A stretch of DNA of 64,000 nucleotides from Aldehydirespirator sp965200005 (GCA_965200005.1 OZ241331.1:2356001-2420000); one strand, 5' to 3'; shown: positions 16,809 through 26,382, numbered from the stretch's first letter. The notes: a model not told the origin generated them from the letters alone. A program made the numbers and translations.

Positions 16809-19111
16809 GCACCCCGATCACAACCACATCCAAGCGTGTCTCGACAGGCGCGAACTCGCTTCACGTGCTGGGTGTGGAGGCAGCGCTGGCCACGGTCACT
16901 GTGACGTGCGGCGTGGTCTTGACACGACTCTTCGCGGACACCTCGTTTCTGCGTGACGCCATCGCCATGGGTCTGGCATCACATCTTGTGGCAGCCGCGT
17001 CCCGGCGTTGCGGCTTGAGACTTTGGGCAGCCACACCAGTCAGTGCCGTGTGCTTGATGCTGACTGTGAGCGTGCTGCGCTACAGCCACACTTCATGGTT
17101 GTTGCTGCCGTCCCGGGCGACCTTTGAGCATTTGCTCGCAGATCTTGAAGAGGCGGCAGATGTGGCATTTGGCATGCGAGCGCCGCTTGATCCGGTGGCT
17201 GGGCTAACTCTTGCGAGCGGGACGCTGCTGTGGATGGTGGCGTTCATGTCTGACACAGCAGCACTGCGGGCTCGGGCTCCGCTTACCGCTGTAGCACCAG
17301 GAGCGGCAATCGTTGTGGCAGTTGCCGTAGCGGGCACCCCTAACAGCATCGTCGTGCATAGCGCCGCGTTCTGTGCCGCTTCGGCTGCGGTGCTGGTCGC
17401 ACTACGGCTGTGGGAACGTAATGGTGACGACTGGATCGAGACACGCGCAGGCCGGGGAACCCGGGCGATGGGAAGAGCAGGCGTAGCACTCGCTTCGGTT
17501 GCGGTGATCGCCGGTGTTGTCATCGGGCCGCGCCTGCCCCATGCGGACGCTCCCGCCTTGGTTGATCTTGCAAATCTCGAGGTTGGTGACGGTGCTCGGG
17601 TGGTTTTGAGCCCTCTCGTTCAAGTGCGTAGTCGGCTAGTGCATTCCTCGAACGTGGAGTTGTTTTCCGTCGGGGTTCCCGAACAGGAGCGTCATTACTG
17701 GCGGTTGATGTCACTTGATCACTTTGACGGCGATGCCTGGCGGGCACGTTCACGCTTTAGTGATGCCCTGGGACTGCTGCCCACCACCTTGGACCCCTCG
17801 GTGCAGAGTCCCCCGGTCACCCAGGACATGCACATCACGCGCCTGGGCAATGACTACCTCCCAGCGGCTCACGAGTTGCGCCGGGTTGTCGACGACGGTG
17901 GGGTCCCGATGCGTTACGAGGCGGACTCGGGTGCCCTGATCATGGCCCGCGATGCCGGAGCCAGCTTGGGGAGCTTTCGTTATCGGGTCGAGTCGGTCGT
18001 AGTGGACATCTCAGATCCTGACGTGCTGCGAGCAGCCGACAAAGCGTCTCTTGACGCAGATTTTCTTGAGATCAACACGGCCCTGCCGGACGAGGTACAC
18101 GAGTTGGTCGGTGGCGAAGCAAGGCGCGTTACAGCGGGTGCCGCCTCGGATTACCAGCGGGCCCTCCAGTTGCAGGACTACTTCTGGGTGAGCGGCAACT
18201 TCGCTTACGACCTAAACGTTGCCGAGAGTCGCAACATCGATGATCTTGAGGACTTCTTGTTCGAAACTCGCGCTGGCTACTGCGAGCAGTTCGCTTCGGC
18301 GTTTGCGGCGATGGCACGAAGCGTGGGTCTGCCAACCCGAGTTGCGGTCGGCTTCACCTGGGGTGAGTGGGATCCGGGGCGTGGCGTTTACGCGGTGCGC
18401 GGTGAACACGCCCATGCCTGGCCTGAGGTTTATTTTGCTGGTGTTGGCTGGGTGCGTTTCGAGCCGACACCTGGTCGCGGCGGACCTGATGACTTCGCGG
18501 TGACGGGCCGGGTAGCGGATCAAGCCGGCTACGACCCGTCAGTACCAACTGCCGCACCCCGGCCGTCATGGGATCAGGTTGCCGAAGGGTTCCGTCCCGA
18601 TCTGGGGGGTGGTTCAGGATTTGCTGGTGCTAGCAGGCCGCCCGAACAAGCGGCGCCTGAACCAGTTACCTCAGAAAGCACGCCCAGTCGTGTGGTGCTG
18701 TGGGCCGCACTAGCAATGGTGGGATTAGTCGCTGTGGTGGGGACGGTGCCGGCGATGCGGATGGTTGTTGTGCGGCGTCGCCGGGCAGCTGTTGCGGGTG
18801 ATCCTGCCAGGCTGCTTGAGTTGAACTGGAGCCAAGCCGTGATGGCCTTGAAGCTTCTGGGTGTTGTGGCGAAACCTTCTGAGACACCACTTGAGTTGGC
18901 TAGGCGGGTGCGGCGTACCAAGAGCCTGTCGAAGGGTCTTGACGAGTTGGCGGCCCTGGCTACGCATGCTCGCTACGCTCGCAGCACATCGACAGATGCT
19001 GCGCTGCGAGCGGCTTTACTCAGTGCTCGCGTGGTGGAGTCGTGTCGGCGCCAGATCGGGCTGGGGCGCCGGATCGCCGCGGCGCTCAATCCCGCAACCG
19101 TGTTCAGCTAG
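16805..19111 (+). CDS. Transglutaminase-like membrane protein (TgpA type)
   Basis: This 768-aa protein has about seven N-terminal transmembrane helices, a large extracytoplasmic region with a transglutaminase/protease core, one further helix (about residues 619-640) and a cytosolic DUF4129-like C-terminus. Catalytic residues are visible: Cys493 in GYCEQFASA, His537 in EHAHAWPE and an acidic residue in WVRFEPTPG. Family members act at the cell surface; their physiological substrates are poorly defined. The MoxR-DUF58-transglutaminase order is the standard one, suggesting joint action on an envelope target. Confidence 0.9.
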   Translation: MSTPITTTSKRVSTGANSLHVLGVEAALATVTVTCGVVLTRLFADTSFLRDAIAMGLASHLVAAASRRCGLRLWAATPVSAVCLMLTVSVLRYSHTSWLLLPSRATFEHLLADLEEAADVAFGMRAPLDPVAGLTLASGTLLWMVAFMSDTAALRARAPLTAVAPGAAIVVAVAVAGTPNSIVVHSAAFCAASAAVLVALRLWERNGDDWIETRAGRGTRAMGRAGVALASVAVIAGVVIGPRLPHADAPALVDLANLEVGDGARVVLSPLVQVRSRLVHSSNVELFSVGVPEQERHYWRLMSLDHFDGDAWRARSRFSDALGLLPTTLDPSVQSPPVTQDMHITRLGNDYLPAAHELRRVVDDGGVPMRYEADSGALIMARDAGASLGSFRYRVESVVVDISDPDVLRAADKASLDADFLEINTALPDEVHELVGGEARRVTAGAASDYQRALQLQDYFWVSGNFAYDLNVAESRNIDDLEDFLFETRAGYCEQFASAFAAMARSVGLPTRVAVGFTWGEWDPGRGVYAVRGEHAHAWPEVYFAGVGWVRFEPTPGRGGPDDFAVTGRVADQAGYDPSVPTAAPRPSWDQVAEGFRPDLGGGSGFAGASRPPEQAAPEPVTSESTPSRVVLWAALAMVGLVAVVGTVPAMRMVVVRRRRAAVAGDPARLLELNWSQAVMALKLLGVVAKPSETPLELARRVRRTKSLSKGLDELAALATHARYARSTSTDAALRAALLSARVVESCRRQIGLGRRIAAALNPATVFS

Positions 19112-19129
19112 CGGTTATCACCCGAGCAG

Positions 19130-19147
19130 CGCAGAGCTGCCTCTGCG
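19130..19147 (+). terminator. Possible hairpin terminator without U tract
   Basis: CGCAGAG-CTGC-CTCTGCG forms a perfect 7-bp stem with a 4-base loop 19 bases after the transglutaminase stop. No T run follows, so this is only a tentative terminator; GC-rich actinobacteria often use such hairpins. Confidence 0.3.
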
Positions 19148-19234
19148 AGTTCAAATGTCAAGTGGGGCGTGTCAAATCCGTGAGCACAGCCGCAACATCG
19201 CTGCCTGCCCGTAAATGCCTAGGTGGCCAATTGC

Positions 19235-19621
19235 CTACTTGCCGTTGCGGCTGCCCTTCTCGAAGCGTTCTCGCATCTTTGAACCAGCGCCGCCAACCAT
19301 CTGGCGCAAACCGCCCGAACGCATCGACTGGCCCATCTGCGAGAGACCGACCTTGCCGACATGGCGGGCGTTGCGCTCAAGGAACAGCAGCGAGCCCAGC
19401 ATGATCAGGAACCCGCAAAACGACCACAACGGATGCACAGACAGCAACGCGATCATCAAGACCACGCCTATTACGAGACCCACGACAGCCCATTTGATGT
19501 TGCGGAACGCGTGGGTGTAGACGGTGGTCTCGGCGACCTCCTTGGCGAGTGCAGGGTCGCTCTCATAAAGATGCGACTCGATCTCGCTGAGGATCCGCTG
19601 CTCGTCTTCTGACAACGGCAT
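19235..19621 (-). CDS. DUF3040 domain membrane protein
   Basis: This 128-aa protein begins MPLSEDEQRILSEIE, the hallmark of actinobacterial DUF3040 proteins, followed by a short helical segment and two transmembrane helices (about residues 42-60 and 63-82), then a basic Gly/Arg/Met-rich tail. Function is unknown. The ATG at 19621 is chosen because GGAGG lies 8 bases upstream and the family start is MPLSEDE. DUF3040 genes often lie near dcw and cell-wall genes in actinobacteria, as here. Confidence 0.88.
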   Translation of the reverse strand: MPLSEDEQRILSEIESHLYESDPALAKEVAETTVYTHAFRNIKWAVVGLVIGVVLMIALLSVHPLWSFCGFLIMLGSLLFLERNARHVGKVGLSQMGQSMRSGGLRQMVGGAGSKMRERFEKGSRNGK

Positions 19622-19681
19622 GCACATCACCTCCGGCAGCCCATGCCCGACCGCGACGATAGCCGCGGCGACCGCTGCTTA

Positions 19682-21001
19682 CTATCTGTTACGTCGCTTC
19701 GGCGCATCTGGGCCCCACGGTTGGACATCTACTCCAGAACTTCCCGGAGCGCCCTCAGAGTTAGCGAGTTTGAGCACAGCAGGGCCAATGGCAGAGGCTC
19801 CGAAGCGGCGGCGGATCTCATCGGCTACCAACTCAGAGTCGTGCCGATCTCTATCGTTGCTATCGAGATCATCGATGCTCAACTGCAAGTTCTCAGCAGG
19901 CGACAATCGAGAACCGCTAACCCCAAGTAGGCGCACCCCACGCTTGAGTACCAGGCTCTCTAGCTTCTCGAGCAAGCCACGTGCTGCCTCAACGATGGCA
20001 AAAGTGGCCGCAGTCGGATCCTTGAGCGTGATCGATCGGGTAACCGTCTTGAAATCGCGGAAGCGAACCTTGATAGTGATGGTGCGCGCCGCCACTCCCG
20101 ATGAACGCAACCGTCGGCCCATCGCTTCACACAAGCGAGCGAGTTGTACCTGGATCTCGTCATGGTGATAGAGATCACGCGCGAAGGTGCGCTCATGGCC
20201 GATCGACGCGGGCGCTCGGTCCACCACCACCGGGCGCTTGTCAATGCCGTTGGCGAGCCGGTGCAAGTGAACGCCCGCAGCGGCACCAAGTGATCGCTTG
20301 AGGGCGGCCTCGGGGTAGGCAGCGAGCTGCGCAACGGTGGTGATCCCCAGTTCGCCTAAACGCCTCGCGGTCGTGCGCCCAACACCAAAGATGGCCCTGA
20401 CGGGATGCGGGTGCAAGAAGCCGAGCTCGGTGCCCGCCTCCACGACATGCACTCCTGTTCCAAACACTGGACCCTCACGGCTGACCCCGGGTTTGGCTTT
20501 AGAAGTAGCCAGCTTGGCAAGGAACTTCGATGAAGCAACCCCCACCGAACAGGTCAGCTGCTGTTCGGTGAGCACCAGCGACCGGATCTTTGCTGCGATC
20601 TCCGCCGGCGTTCCGAACAGTGCCCGAGCACCGCGGACATCTAGGAACGCTTCGTCGAGTGAGAGCGGTTCCACGAGTGGCGTAAACCGCTTGAAGATGG
20701 CCATCACCCGGCTCGACACGTCGATGTAGTGAGCGTGATCGCCTGGCAAGAAGATCGCATCTCTACACAGCCGCCGGGCACGAACCGACGACATCGCCGA
20801 GTGGATGCCGTAGTAACGAGCTTCGTAGCTGGCAGCAGCCACAACACCGCGACTGCCCGTTGCCCCAACGATTACTGGCTTGCCTCGTAGCTCGGGTCGG
20901 CGCCTGATCTCAACGGAAGCAAAGAAGGCGTCCATGTCGACATGCAAGAAGCCAACCGTGCCGTCTGGAACCCTCCCCCGGATCGGTTCATCGGTGCGCA
21001 C
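19682..21001 (-). CDS. dinB: DNA polymerase IV (Y-family, DinB)
   Basis: Error-prone translesion polymerase. The catalytic acidic residues are seen in FLHVDMDAFFASVE and SLDEAFLDV. GVASSKFLAKLATSKAKPG is the palm/finger motif, and GVGRTTARRLGELGI the helix-hairpin-helix. The little-finger domain follows (FKTVTRSITL). The C-terminus ends in a basic PKRRNR without a clear clamp-binding QxxLF. The length of 439 aa is slightly long. A GTG start is used, and an internal GTT-ATG-free N-terminus leaves little alternative. Confidence 0.95.
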   Translation of the reverse strand: MRTDEPIRGRVPDGTVGFLHVDMDAFFASVEIRRRPELRGKPVIVGATGSRGVVAAASYEARYYGIHSAMSSVRARRLCRDAIFLPGDHAHYIDVSSRVMAIFKRFTPLVEPLSLDEAFLDVRGARALFGTPAEIAAKIRSLVLTEQQLTCSVGVASSKFLAKLATSKAKPGVSREGPVFGTGVHVVEAGTELGFLHPHPVRAIFGVGRTTARRLGELGITTVAQLAAYPEAALKRSLGAAAGVHLHRLANGIDKRPVVVDRAPASIGHERTFARDLYHHDEIQVQLARLCEAMGRRLRSSGVAARTITIKVRFRDFKTVTRSITLKDPTAATFAIVEAARGLLEKLESLVLKRGVRLLGVSGSRLSPAENLQLSIDDLDSNDRDRHDSELVADEIRRRFGASAIGPAVLKLANSEGAPGSSGVDVQPWGPDAPKRRNR

Positions 21002-21093
21002 CTAACGATTGTGCCAACCACCTGTGACAGGCGCTCTCCTATAGCGTGCAAAACTGCAAAACTAACCCAAGAACGCGGGACAAGAGTGCGGGG

Positions 21094-21507
21094 ATGCAGT
21101 CGCAGACACCGGAGACACCTAGGCAGATACGTGAAGATTCGTCGCCGTCGACGCTGGCCCGGGTGCTGGCATTCTCGTCGATCGTCGTGGCTGGAGTGTG
21201 CGGTGGTCTGATCGGCTATGGCGTGACCGATCTCAGTTGCAGCGATGGCTGCACGACTTTTGCCGCCTTGATAGGGCTTGGTGCCGCAGTTGTGACTTCG
21301 GCTGGAGTGGCGGTGGTGGCGGTGCTGGTACTTCGAGCGACCGCAGAGTGGCGTGCCGCAGACGCAGCCCGCAGCGCCAGCATCGTCGCAGGTGCTGGTG
21401 GGCTATACGCGATGGACAGTGCCAGCAGTGCGATTGCAGGTAATGGCCAAGACGGTCAAGGTGGCCACGCTGATCAAGCTGGTCGAGATAAGGGGCAGGG
21501 TCGATGA
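21094..21507 (+). CDS. Small two-helix membrane protein preceding a two-component system
   Basis: This 137-aa protein has two predicted transmembrane helices (about residues 24-43 and 56-80), with the short loop SCSDGCTTF containing two Cys, and a hydrophilic Gly/Gln/Asp-rich C-terminal tail. I do not recognise a named family. Its stop overlaps the response-regulator ATG (ATGA), so it is translationally coupled to the kinase system and could modulate signal sensing. An ATG with MQSQTPETP is preferred over in-frame codons upstream. Confidence 0.7.
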   Translation: MQSQTPETPRQIREDSSPSTLARVLAFSSIVVAGVCGGLIGYGVTDLSCSDGCTTFAALIGLGAAVVTSAGVAVVAVLVLRATAEWRAADAARSASIVAGAGGLYAMDSASSAIAGNGQDGQGGHADQAGRDKGQGR

Positions 21508-22184
21508 CCACTCGGGTGTTGACGGTTGAAGACGACGAGCGAATCCGCACCGCTTTGCGCCTAGCCCTCGAAGACGAGGGTTGGGTTGTGGACGAGGTCG
21601 GCTCGGGCGAGGAGGCCCTGATCGCTTTCGGTCGGGTGCCCGCCGATGTGGTGCTTGTCGACATCATGTTGCCCGGGATGGACGGGTTTGACATCTGTCG
21701 GGCCCTGAGACGCAGCAGCGACGTTCCTATCGTGATGATCACCGCCCGCTCTGATACCCACGATGTGGTAGCCGGGCTTGAAGCCGGCGCGGATGACTAC
21801 CTGACCAAGCCGTTCGCTCCCAAAGAGCTATCTGCACGCATCCGCGCACTATTGCGACGGGTGCGCTCAGCGGAGTCAGGCTCGGGCACCATGGTCTTTG
21901 GCGAACTCGAGATCGCACCCGACGACGGGATGGTGCGAGTCGGCGGCGAACATGTTCACCTGACCAAGACCGAGTTCAAGCTGCTGGCAGAACTCGGCTC
22001 CAACGCCGGCAAGATCCTGAGCCGCGAAGTGCTGTTAGAGCGAGTCTGGGGTCTTGGCTACTTCGGTGATGGGCGGCTTGTGGATGTACACGTTCGCAGG
22101 CTGCGTACCAAGATCGAGACCGATCCTGGCCACCCTCGCTATGTCGTGACGGTGCGGGGTCTCGGCTACAAACTGCAGCCCTAG
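21504..22184 (+). CDS. mtrA: OmpR-family response regulator (MtrA-like)
   Basis: This 226-aa protein has a receiver domain with acidic pair EDDE near residue 9, phospho-acceptor Asp53 in VDIMLPGMDG and the conserved Lys in LTKPFAPKEL. A winged-helix DNA-binding domain ends RGLGYKLQP. Gene order (regulator, kinase, GerMN lipoprotein) matches the actinobacterial mtrA-mtrB-lpqB locus controlling envelope homeostasis and division, so an MtrA role is inferred rather than proved. It starts inside the stop of the small membrane protein. Confidence 0.8.
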   Translation: MTTRVLTVEDDERIRTALRLALEDEGWVVDEVGSGEEALIAFGRVPADVVLVDIMLPGMDGFDICRALRRSSDVPIVMITARSDTHDVVAGLEAGADDYLTKPFAPKELSARIRALLRRVRSAESGSGTMVFGELEIAPDDGMVRVGGEHVHLTKTEFKLLAELGSNAGKILSREVLLERVWGLGYFGDGRLVDVHVRRLRTKIETDPGHPRYVVTVRGLGYKLQP

Positions 22185-22196
22185 AGGGGCATCAGA

Positions 22197-23636
22197 GTGC
22201 GGATGCCCGCACCATGGGCGCTGTTCCGGCGTGGTCTACGCACTCGCATCACCTCGGCTTTTGCTATCGGCGGGCTGGTGCTCGCCTCCACGATCTCTTT
22301 CGCGACCCTCGGGCTGACCCGCCAGAACCTGCTTGAAGAGCGTGAAGAGTCCGCATTTGACGTGTTTGTCAACAACGGGCGCCGGGTGCGCAACGAGCTG
22401 ACTTCTGAAACAGACGACGAGGGTCGTCGTGCCATTGTTCAGCGGCTCGGTCAGACATCAGGAACCTTCCCGTTGCTGCGTGTCGGGGTTCAATGGACTG
22501 CTGCGGATCCACTGGTGTTTAGCGGCGAGTCTGTCCCCGAGTCGCTGCTTGAGTTGGTGGAAGAAGGCACACCTGCGACGATGCGCACCTCTGTGGGTGA
22601 TCGCCTGGCGATCGTCTCCGCCGTTCCCATTCAGGGCGCGGTCGATGTCATCTACTTTGAGGCAGCCCCCCTAGATGACATTCAGGAGAACCTCGAGACT
22701 CTCGCAATCGTGCTGTTTGGTGTTGCCGCAGCCACGACGCTCATGTTCGCTGGTCTGGGGTGGATAGCCGCAGCCTGGCTGCTAAATCCGCTTGTGAAGG
22801 TACGCACTGCTGCAGAAGCACTCGCTGCTGGAGCTCTCGAAACTCGCCTGACGACCCCGGCCGACGCCGATCTCGCATCATTGACTGCCACCTTCAACGA
22901 GATGGCCCGAGCACTTGAGGAGCGAATCGAGCGAGATGCGAGGTTCGCTTCGGAAGTCAGCCATGAGCTGCGCTCGCCGCTGATGACGCTGACCGCTTCG
23001 GTTGAGGTGCTTAAGAACAACGCAGGCGGGTTAAGTGAACGAGCCCGGACCGCCCTCGACCTGCTCGACGATGACATTTCCCGGTTCCAGCGACTAGTCG
23101 ATGATCTTCTAGAGATCAACCGCTACGACGTTGGAACTGCCGACTTGCAAGCAGAGGAAGTCCAGATCGTCGAGTTCTTGCAACAAGCAATCTCTCATGT
23201 CGGGACTGAAGGCTTGGTGGGCGTTAACTTCGATGCTGCATCAGGAACGACCGGCACAGTTCTGATGGCTGACAAGCGTCGCTTAGGCCGGGTCGTGTCG
23301 AACCTGCTTGATAATGCAGCCAACTATGGCCGCGGCGAGGTGCGGGTTGGCGTCGATCGTCACGACAGCGTCGTAAGGCTCTGCGTGGAAGACAACGGGC
23401 CTGGAGTTGGGCCCGGGGAACGCAAGCGAATATTCGATCGTTTCAACCGTGGGCGTGCCGGTGGTCGCAGGGGACGTGACTCAGGATCGGGTCTTGGTTT
23501 AGCGCTCGTCGCTGAACACGTCGGTCTGCACGGTGGCAAGGTCTGGGTTGAGGATCGCCCCGATGGCCAGAGCGGCGCTCGCTTCGTGGTGGAGCTGCCG
23601 GTTGCCTCAGGTCTTGACTCTGATGGTCAGCCTTGA
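22197..23636 (+). CDS. mtrB: Sensor histidine kinase (MtrB-like)
   Basis: This 479-aa kinase has a first transmembrane helix at about residues 17-37, an extracytoplasmic sensor of about 125 residues, a second helix near 175-200, a HAMP domain (LNPLVKVRTAAEALAAG), then the H-box ASEVSHELRSPL with His256, the N-box NLLDNAANYG at 369-378, DNGPGVG, and GSGLGLALVAEH. It is smaller than mycobacterial MtrB. The stop overlaps the lipoprotein ATG (TGATG), supporting an operon and an MtrB-LpqB-like partnership. Confidence 0.85.
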   Translation: MRMPAPWALFRRGLRTRITSAFAIGGLVLASTISFATLGLTRQNLLEEREESAFDVFVNNGRRVRNELTSETDDEGRRAIVQRLGQTSGTFPLLRVGVQWTAADPLVFSGESVPESLLELVEEGTPATMRTSVGDRLAIVSAVPIQGAVDVIYFEAAPLDDIQENLETLAIVLFGVAAATTLMFAGLGWIAAAWLLNPLVKVRTAAEALAAGALETRLTTPADADLASLTATFNEMARALEERIERDARFASEVSHELRSPLMTLTASVEVLKNNAGGLSERARTALDLLDDDISRFQRLVDDLLEINRYDVGTADLQAEEVQIVEFLQQAISHVGTEGLVGVNFDAASGTTGTVLMADKRRLGRVVSNLLDNAANYGRGEVRVGVDRHDSVVRLCVEDNGPGVGPGERKRIFDRFNRGRAGGRRGRDSGSGLGLALVAEHVGLHGGKVWVEDRPDGQSGARFVVELPVASGLDSDGQP

Positions 23637-24307
23637 TGAGGTGTCGCGAACTTGTGAGTGGCTGGGGTGCTGTGGCGGTGCGGCTCTTGATGCTGTTGAG
23701 CCTTGTTTGGATCACCGGATGCAGCATTCCCACCGATGACGCAGCCCAAGCAATTGACCCTGAGGAACTGCCCGAGACATTGCGCCCAGGGTTTACCGCG
23801 ACGACGACGACGACAATTCCAACACCGCTCACCGTGTCTCGCACGGTTTACTTGCTCACCAACCCTCAAGACATTGAGCGCACGGTTGTGGTGCCTGTCG
23901 AGCGACAAGTTGATCGCAATGCCACGCTTGAGGAGGTGCTAGGCACGCTATTTGGTGAGAGCACGACGACCGCTGAGCACGAAGCCGGATATTTCAACAC
24001 GCTCGAACTGTATGAGATCGCTTCAGCAGAGGTCAGCGATGGGATCGCGACCATCGACGTAGTGCCGCTGTTACCCGAGGATCTGCCACCATCGGCAGAC
24101 AACTTTGAACTAATCGCAGCTCAGATCGTGTTCACCGCTTCCGCCAGCGAAGATGTCGACGGAGTGCGGATCTTGTTCAACAGCCAGGAGGTCTCGATAC
24201 CTACTTCTGACGCCGACGCAGAGCCGGGCGCGGTGCTAACCATCGGCAACTACGAGCAGTACCTGCGAGACTTTGTTCCCGTGTCGTCCACCACCACGGG
24301 CCCGTAG
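23636..24307 (+). CDS. GerMN-domain lipoprotein (LpqB-like position)
   Basis: This 223-aa secreted lipoprotein has a signal helix ending in the lipobox WITGC (Cys near residue 30). A Thr-rich linker and one GerMN (sporulation/spore germination) domain, about residues 65-210, follow, with typical LYLLTNPQ-like and LFNSQEV segments. Full LpqB carries further domains; here only the GerMN part is present. Coupled to the kinase gene, it probably acts as an external accessory of the sensor. The ATG at 23636 shares bases with the kinase stop. Confidence 0.82.
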   Translation: MRCRELVSGWGAVAVRLLMLLSLVWITGCSIPTDDAAQAIDPEELPETLRPGFTATTTTTIPTPLTVSRTVYLLTNPQDIERTVVVPVERQVDRNATLEEVLGTLFGESTTTAEHEAGYFNTLELYEIASAEVSDGIATIDVVPLLPEDLPPSADNFELIAAQIVFTASASEDVDGVRILFNSQEVSIPTSDADAEPGAVLTIGNYEQYLRDFVPVSSTTTGP

Positions 24308-24405
24308 GTACATCGCCAGTTGTTCGGGGGGCTAGCAGACGGCTAGTAGGGGCCAGATGGGGGCGTCGGGGTGTTGGGCGTCGTCGTGGGCGGTTGCCTG
24401 ACCGC

Positions 24406-25434
24406 TTAGGCGTAGAAGATCCGACCCACGTCTAGCAGTCGCCGGCTCACAGGCTTGAGCTTTGCGGTTGCTTCTCGCAGGGGCACCAACTCGATGGAGT
24501 CGGCTTGTAGTGACACCATCTGACCGAATGCTCCGCTATGAGCAGCGTCAATGGCCGCCACCCCGTAACGGGTGGCAAGTACACGGTCAAACGGGCTCGG
24601 CGTGCCACCCCGCTGGATATGCCCCAAGATCGTGACTCGAGTCTCTAGATCGAGGCGGTCTTCAACGGCTCGGGCAATGATGTTGGCAATACCTCCGAGG
24701 CGCTTGTGACCGTACGCATCCACTGGCGGTTCCTTGACATCAAGCGTTCCCGGAATCGGCTGGGCACCCTCAGCGACAACCACGATCGAAGCGAAACGGC
24801 CGCGGCGGTGACGCCGGAGCAGCGCCGCACATAGTTCTTCAATGTCAAATGGTTCTTCGGGCACGAGCGTGTAGTTGGCACCCCCGGCAATACCCGCCCA
24901 CGTAGCGATATGGCCGACGTTGCGTCCCATCACCTCGACGAAGATCACCCGGTTGTGGCTCTCGGCTGTGGTACGTAGCCGGTCGATGGCTTCGGTAGCG
25001 ATGTTCACAGCGGTGTCAAAACCGAATGTGCGCTCGGTGGATCCGACATCGTTGTCGATCGTCTTGGGTACACCGATCATCTTGAATCCACGCTTGAACA
25101 TGTCATAGGTGCAAGACAGCGTGCCTTCGCCGCCAATCGCAATCAGAGCACCGAGGTCGAGTCCATCTAGGGTTTGTGAGCTTCGATTGATGCCGTCGGG
25201 CAGGTTGAAAGGGGTGTAGCGCGAGGTGCCGAGAACTGTCCCGCCACGGGGCAACAAGCCCTCACAAGCCCGCACGTCGAGGCTGACCCAATCACCCTCG
25301 ACAACGCCTCGCCAACCATCACGAAAGCCAATCACCTCGTCGCCGTAGAACCGCTCTGCCTTGCGCACAACGGCTCGGATGACAGCGTTTAGCCCCGGGC
25401 AATCACCACCACCTGTGAGGATTCCAACACGCAT
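24406..25434 (-). CDS. pfkA: 6-phosphofructokinase (probably ATP-dependent, group III)
   Basis: Phosphorylates fructose-6-phosphate in glycolysis. GILTGGGDCPGLNAVIR opens the nucleotide site. GGEGTLS has Gly at the position that distinguishes ATP users from the Asp of PPi-dependent enzymes, while PKTIDND carries the Lys found in PPi enzymes and actinobacterial group III ATP enzymes. The Gly/Lys combination is therefore read as ATP-dependent. At 342 aa it has normal length. The ATG at 25434 is used; a GTG one codon upstream also exists. It lies next to a sugar kinase gene. Confidence 0.93.
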   Translation of the reverse strand: MRVGILTGGGDCPGLNAVIRAVVRKAERFYGDEVIGFRDGWRGVVEGDWVSLDVRACEGLLPRGGTVLGTSRYTPFNLPDGINRSSQTLDGLDLGALIAIGGEGTLSCTYDMFKRGFKMIGVPKTIDNDVGSTERTFGFDTAVNIATEAIDRLRTTAESHNRVIFVEVMGRNVGHIATWAGIAGGANYTLVPEEPFDIEELCAALLRRHRRGRFASIVVVAEGAQPIPGTLDVKEPPVDAYGHKRLGGIANIIARAVEDRLDLETRVTILGHIQRGGTPSPFDRVLATRYGVAAIDAAHSGAFGQMVSLQADSIELVPLREATAKLKPVSRRLLDVGRIFYA

Positions 25435-25440
25435 CACCCA

Positions 25441-26382
25441 TCAGGCCGCGCTGGTTGCAAGCAATGCCGCACCGATCGCGCCAGCGGCGCTTCCGAGTTG
25501 CGCCGGAACCACCTGAACCGGTCGGCGCAAATCGCCACCCAAGACGAGGCGGTGAGTCCATGACTGAAGGCCCTGCACCAGCGGCTCACCAATGTCGATG
25601 AGCCCGCCACCGATAACCAAAACCTCGGGGTCAAGGATGTGAACCAGGTTCGCAAGCCCGACTGCTGCATGTGAGCAGAACTCATCAAGCACCACCAGGG
25701 CGTTGGCGTCGTCGGCGGCAATCAGCGAGTGGATGTGTTCGCCCCGGATGCCTTCGATAGATCCGGCTTCGGCGATGGCGCTATCAAACTTGCCTGCTCT
25801 AGCAGCTTGGCGGGCTAGGCGCCCTAGTCCGGTGCCGGATGCGTAGTATTCCCAGGGCCCCGGGGCACCAGTTATGTGGGCTGGGCCGAACATGTCAATC
25901 GTCATATGGCCTGACTCCCCGGCGAAACCATTGAAACCTCGGTGTAGGTGGCCATCAAACACGAAACCAGTACCAAGACCGGTACCGAACGCCACGAGAG
26001 CGACATGTCTGTGGCCTCTTGCTGCACCGAGCTTCGACTCGGCCCAGACCGCGGCCGTAGCGTCGTTCTCAACTACTACCGGACGCCGCAAGCAAGCACG
26101 AAGACGCTGTGCAACATATAGATCAGTCACGCCCGGCAGGTTGGGAGAGTACTTGAGCACTCCGGCGTTGTCGACGATCCCGGCGATTCCCAAGCCGACC
26201 GATTGACACTCTGAGTCGCAGTCCACCTCAAGACGTTCGACCATCTTCTCGACGGTTTCGATCAGCACATCGCCATCAGCAACCGTCAACTCACGTTGGG
26301 AAGCCAGCGGCTCATCGGGGTTTGAGCTGTCAATCGCGACCCCTAGAACCTTGGTGCCACCAATGTCAAAACCGCAGTACAC
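25441..26382 (-). CDS. ROK-family sugar kinase, zinc cysteines lost
   Basis: This 313-aa cytoplasmic kinase has the ATP phosphate loop FDIGGTKVLGV at the N-terminus, the catalytic-base region VENDATAAVWAE, and ALVAFGTGLGTGFV. ROK kinases normally have HxxxxxxGxxCxCGxxGCxE as a zinc site; here the stretch reads GHMTIDMFGPAHITGAPG without any of the three Cys. A glucokinase role is suggested by the adjacent pfkA, with only 3 bases between the genes on the same strand, but another hexose or amino sugar is possible. GTG start. Confidence 0.82.
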   Translation of the reverse strand: MYCGFDIGGTKVLGVAIDSSNPDEPLASQRELTVADGDVLIETVEKMVERLEVDCDSECQSVGLGIAGIVDNAGVLKYSPNLPGVTDLYVAQRLRACLRRPVVVENDATAAVWAESKLGAARGHRHVALVAFGTGLGTGFVFDGHLHRGFNGFAGESGHMTIDMFGPAHITGAPGPWEYYASGTGLGRLARQAARAGKFDSAIAEAGSIEGIRGEHIHSLIAADDANALVVLDEFCSHAAVGLANLVHILDPEVLVIGGGLIDIGEPLVQGLQSWTHRLVLGGDLRRPVQVVPAQLGSAAGAIGAALLATSAA

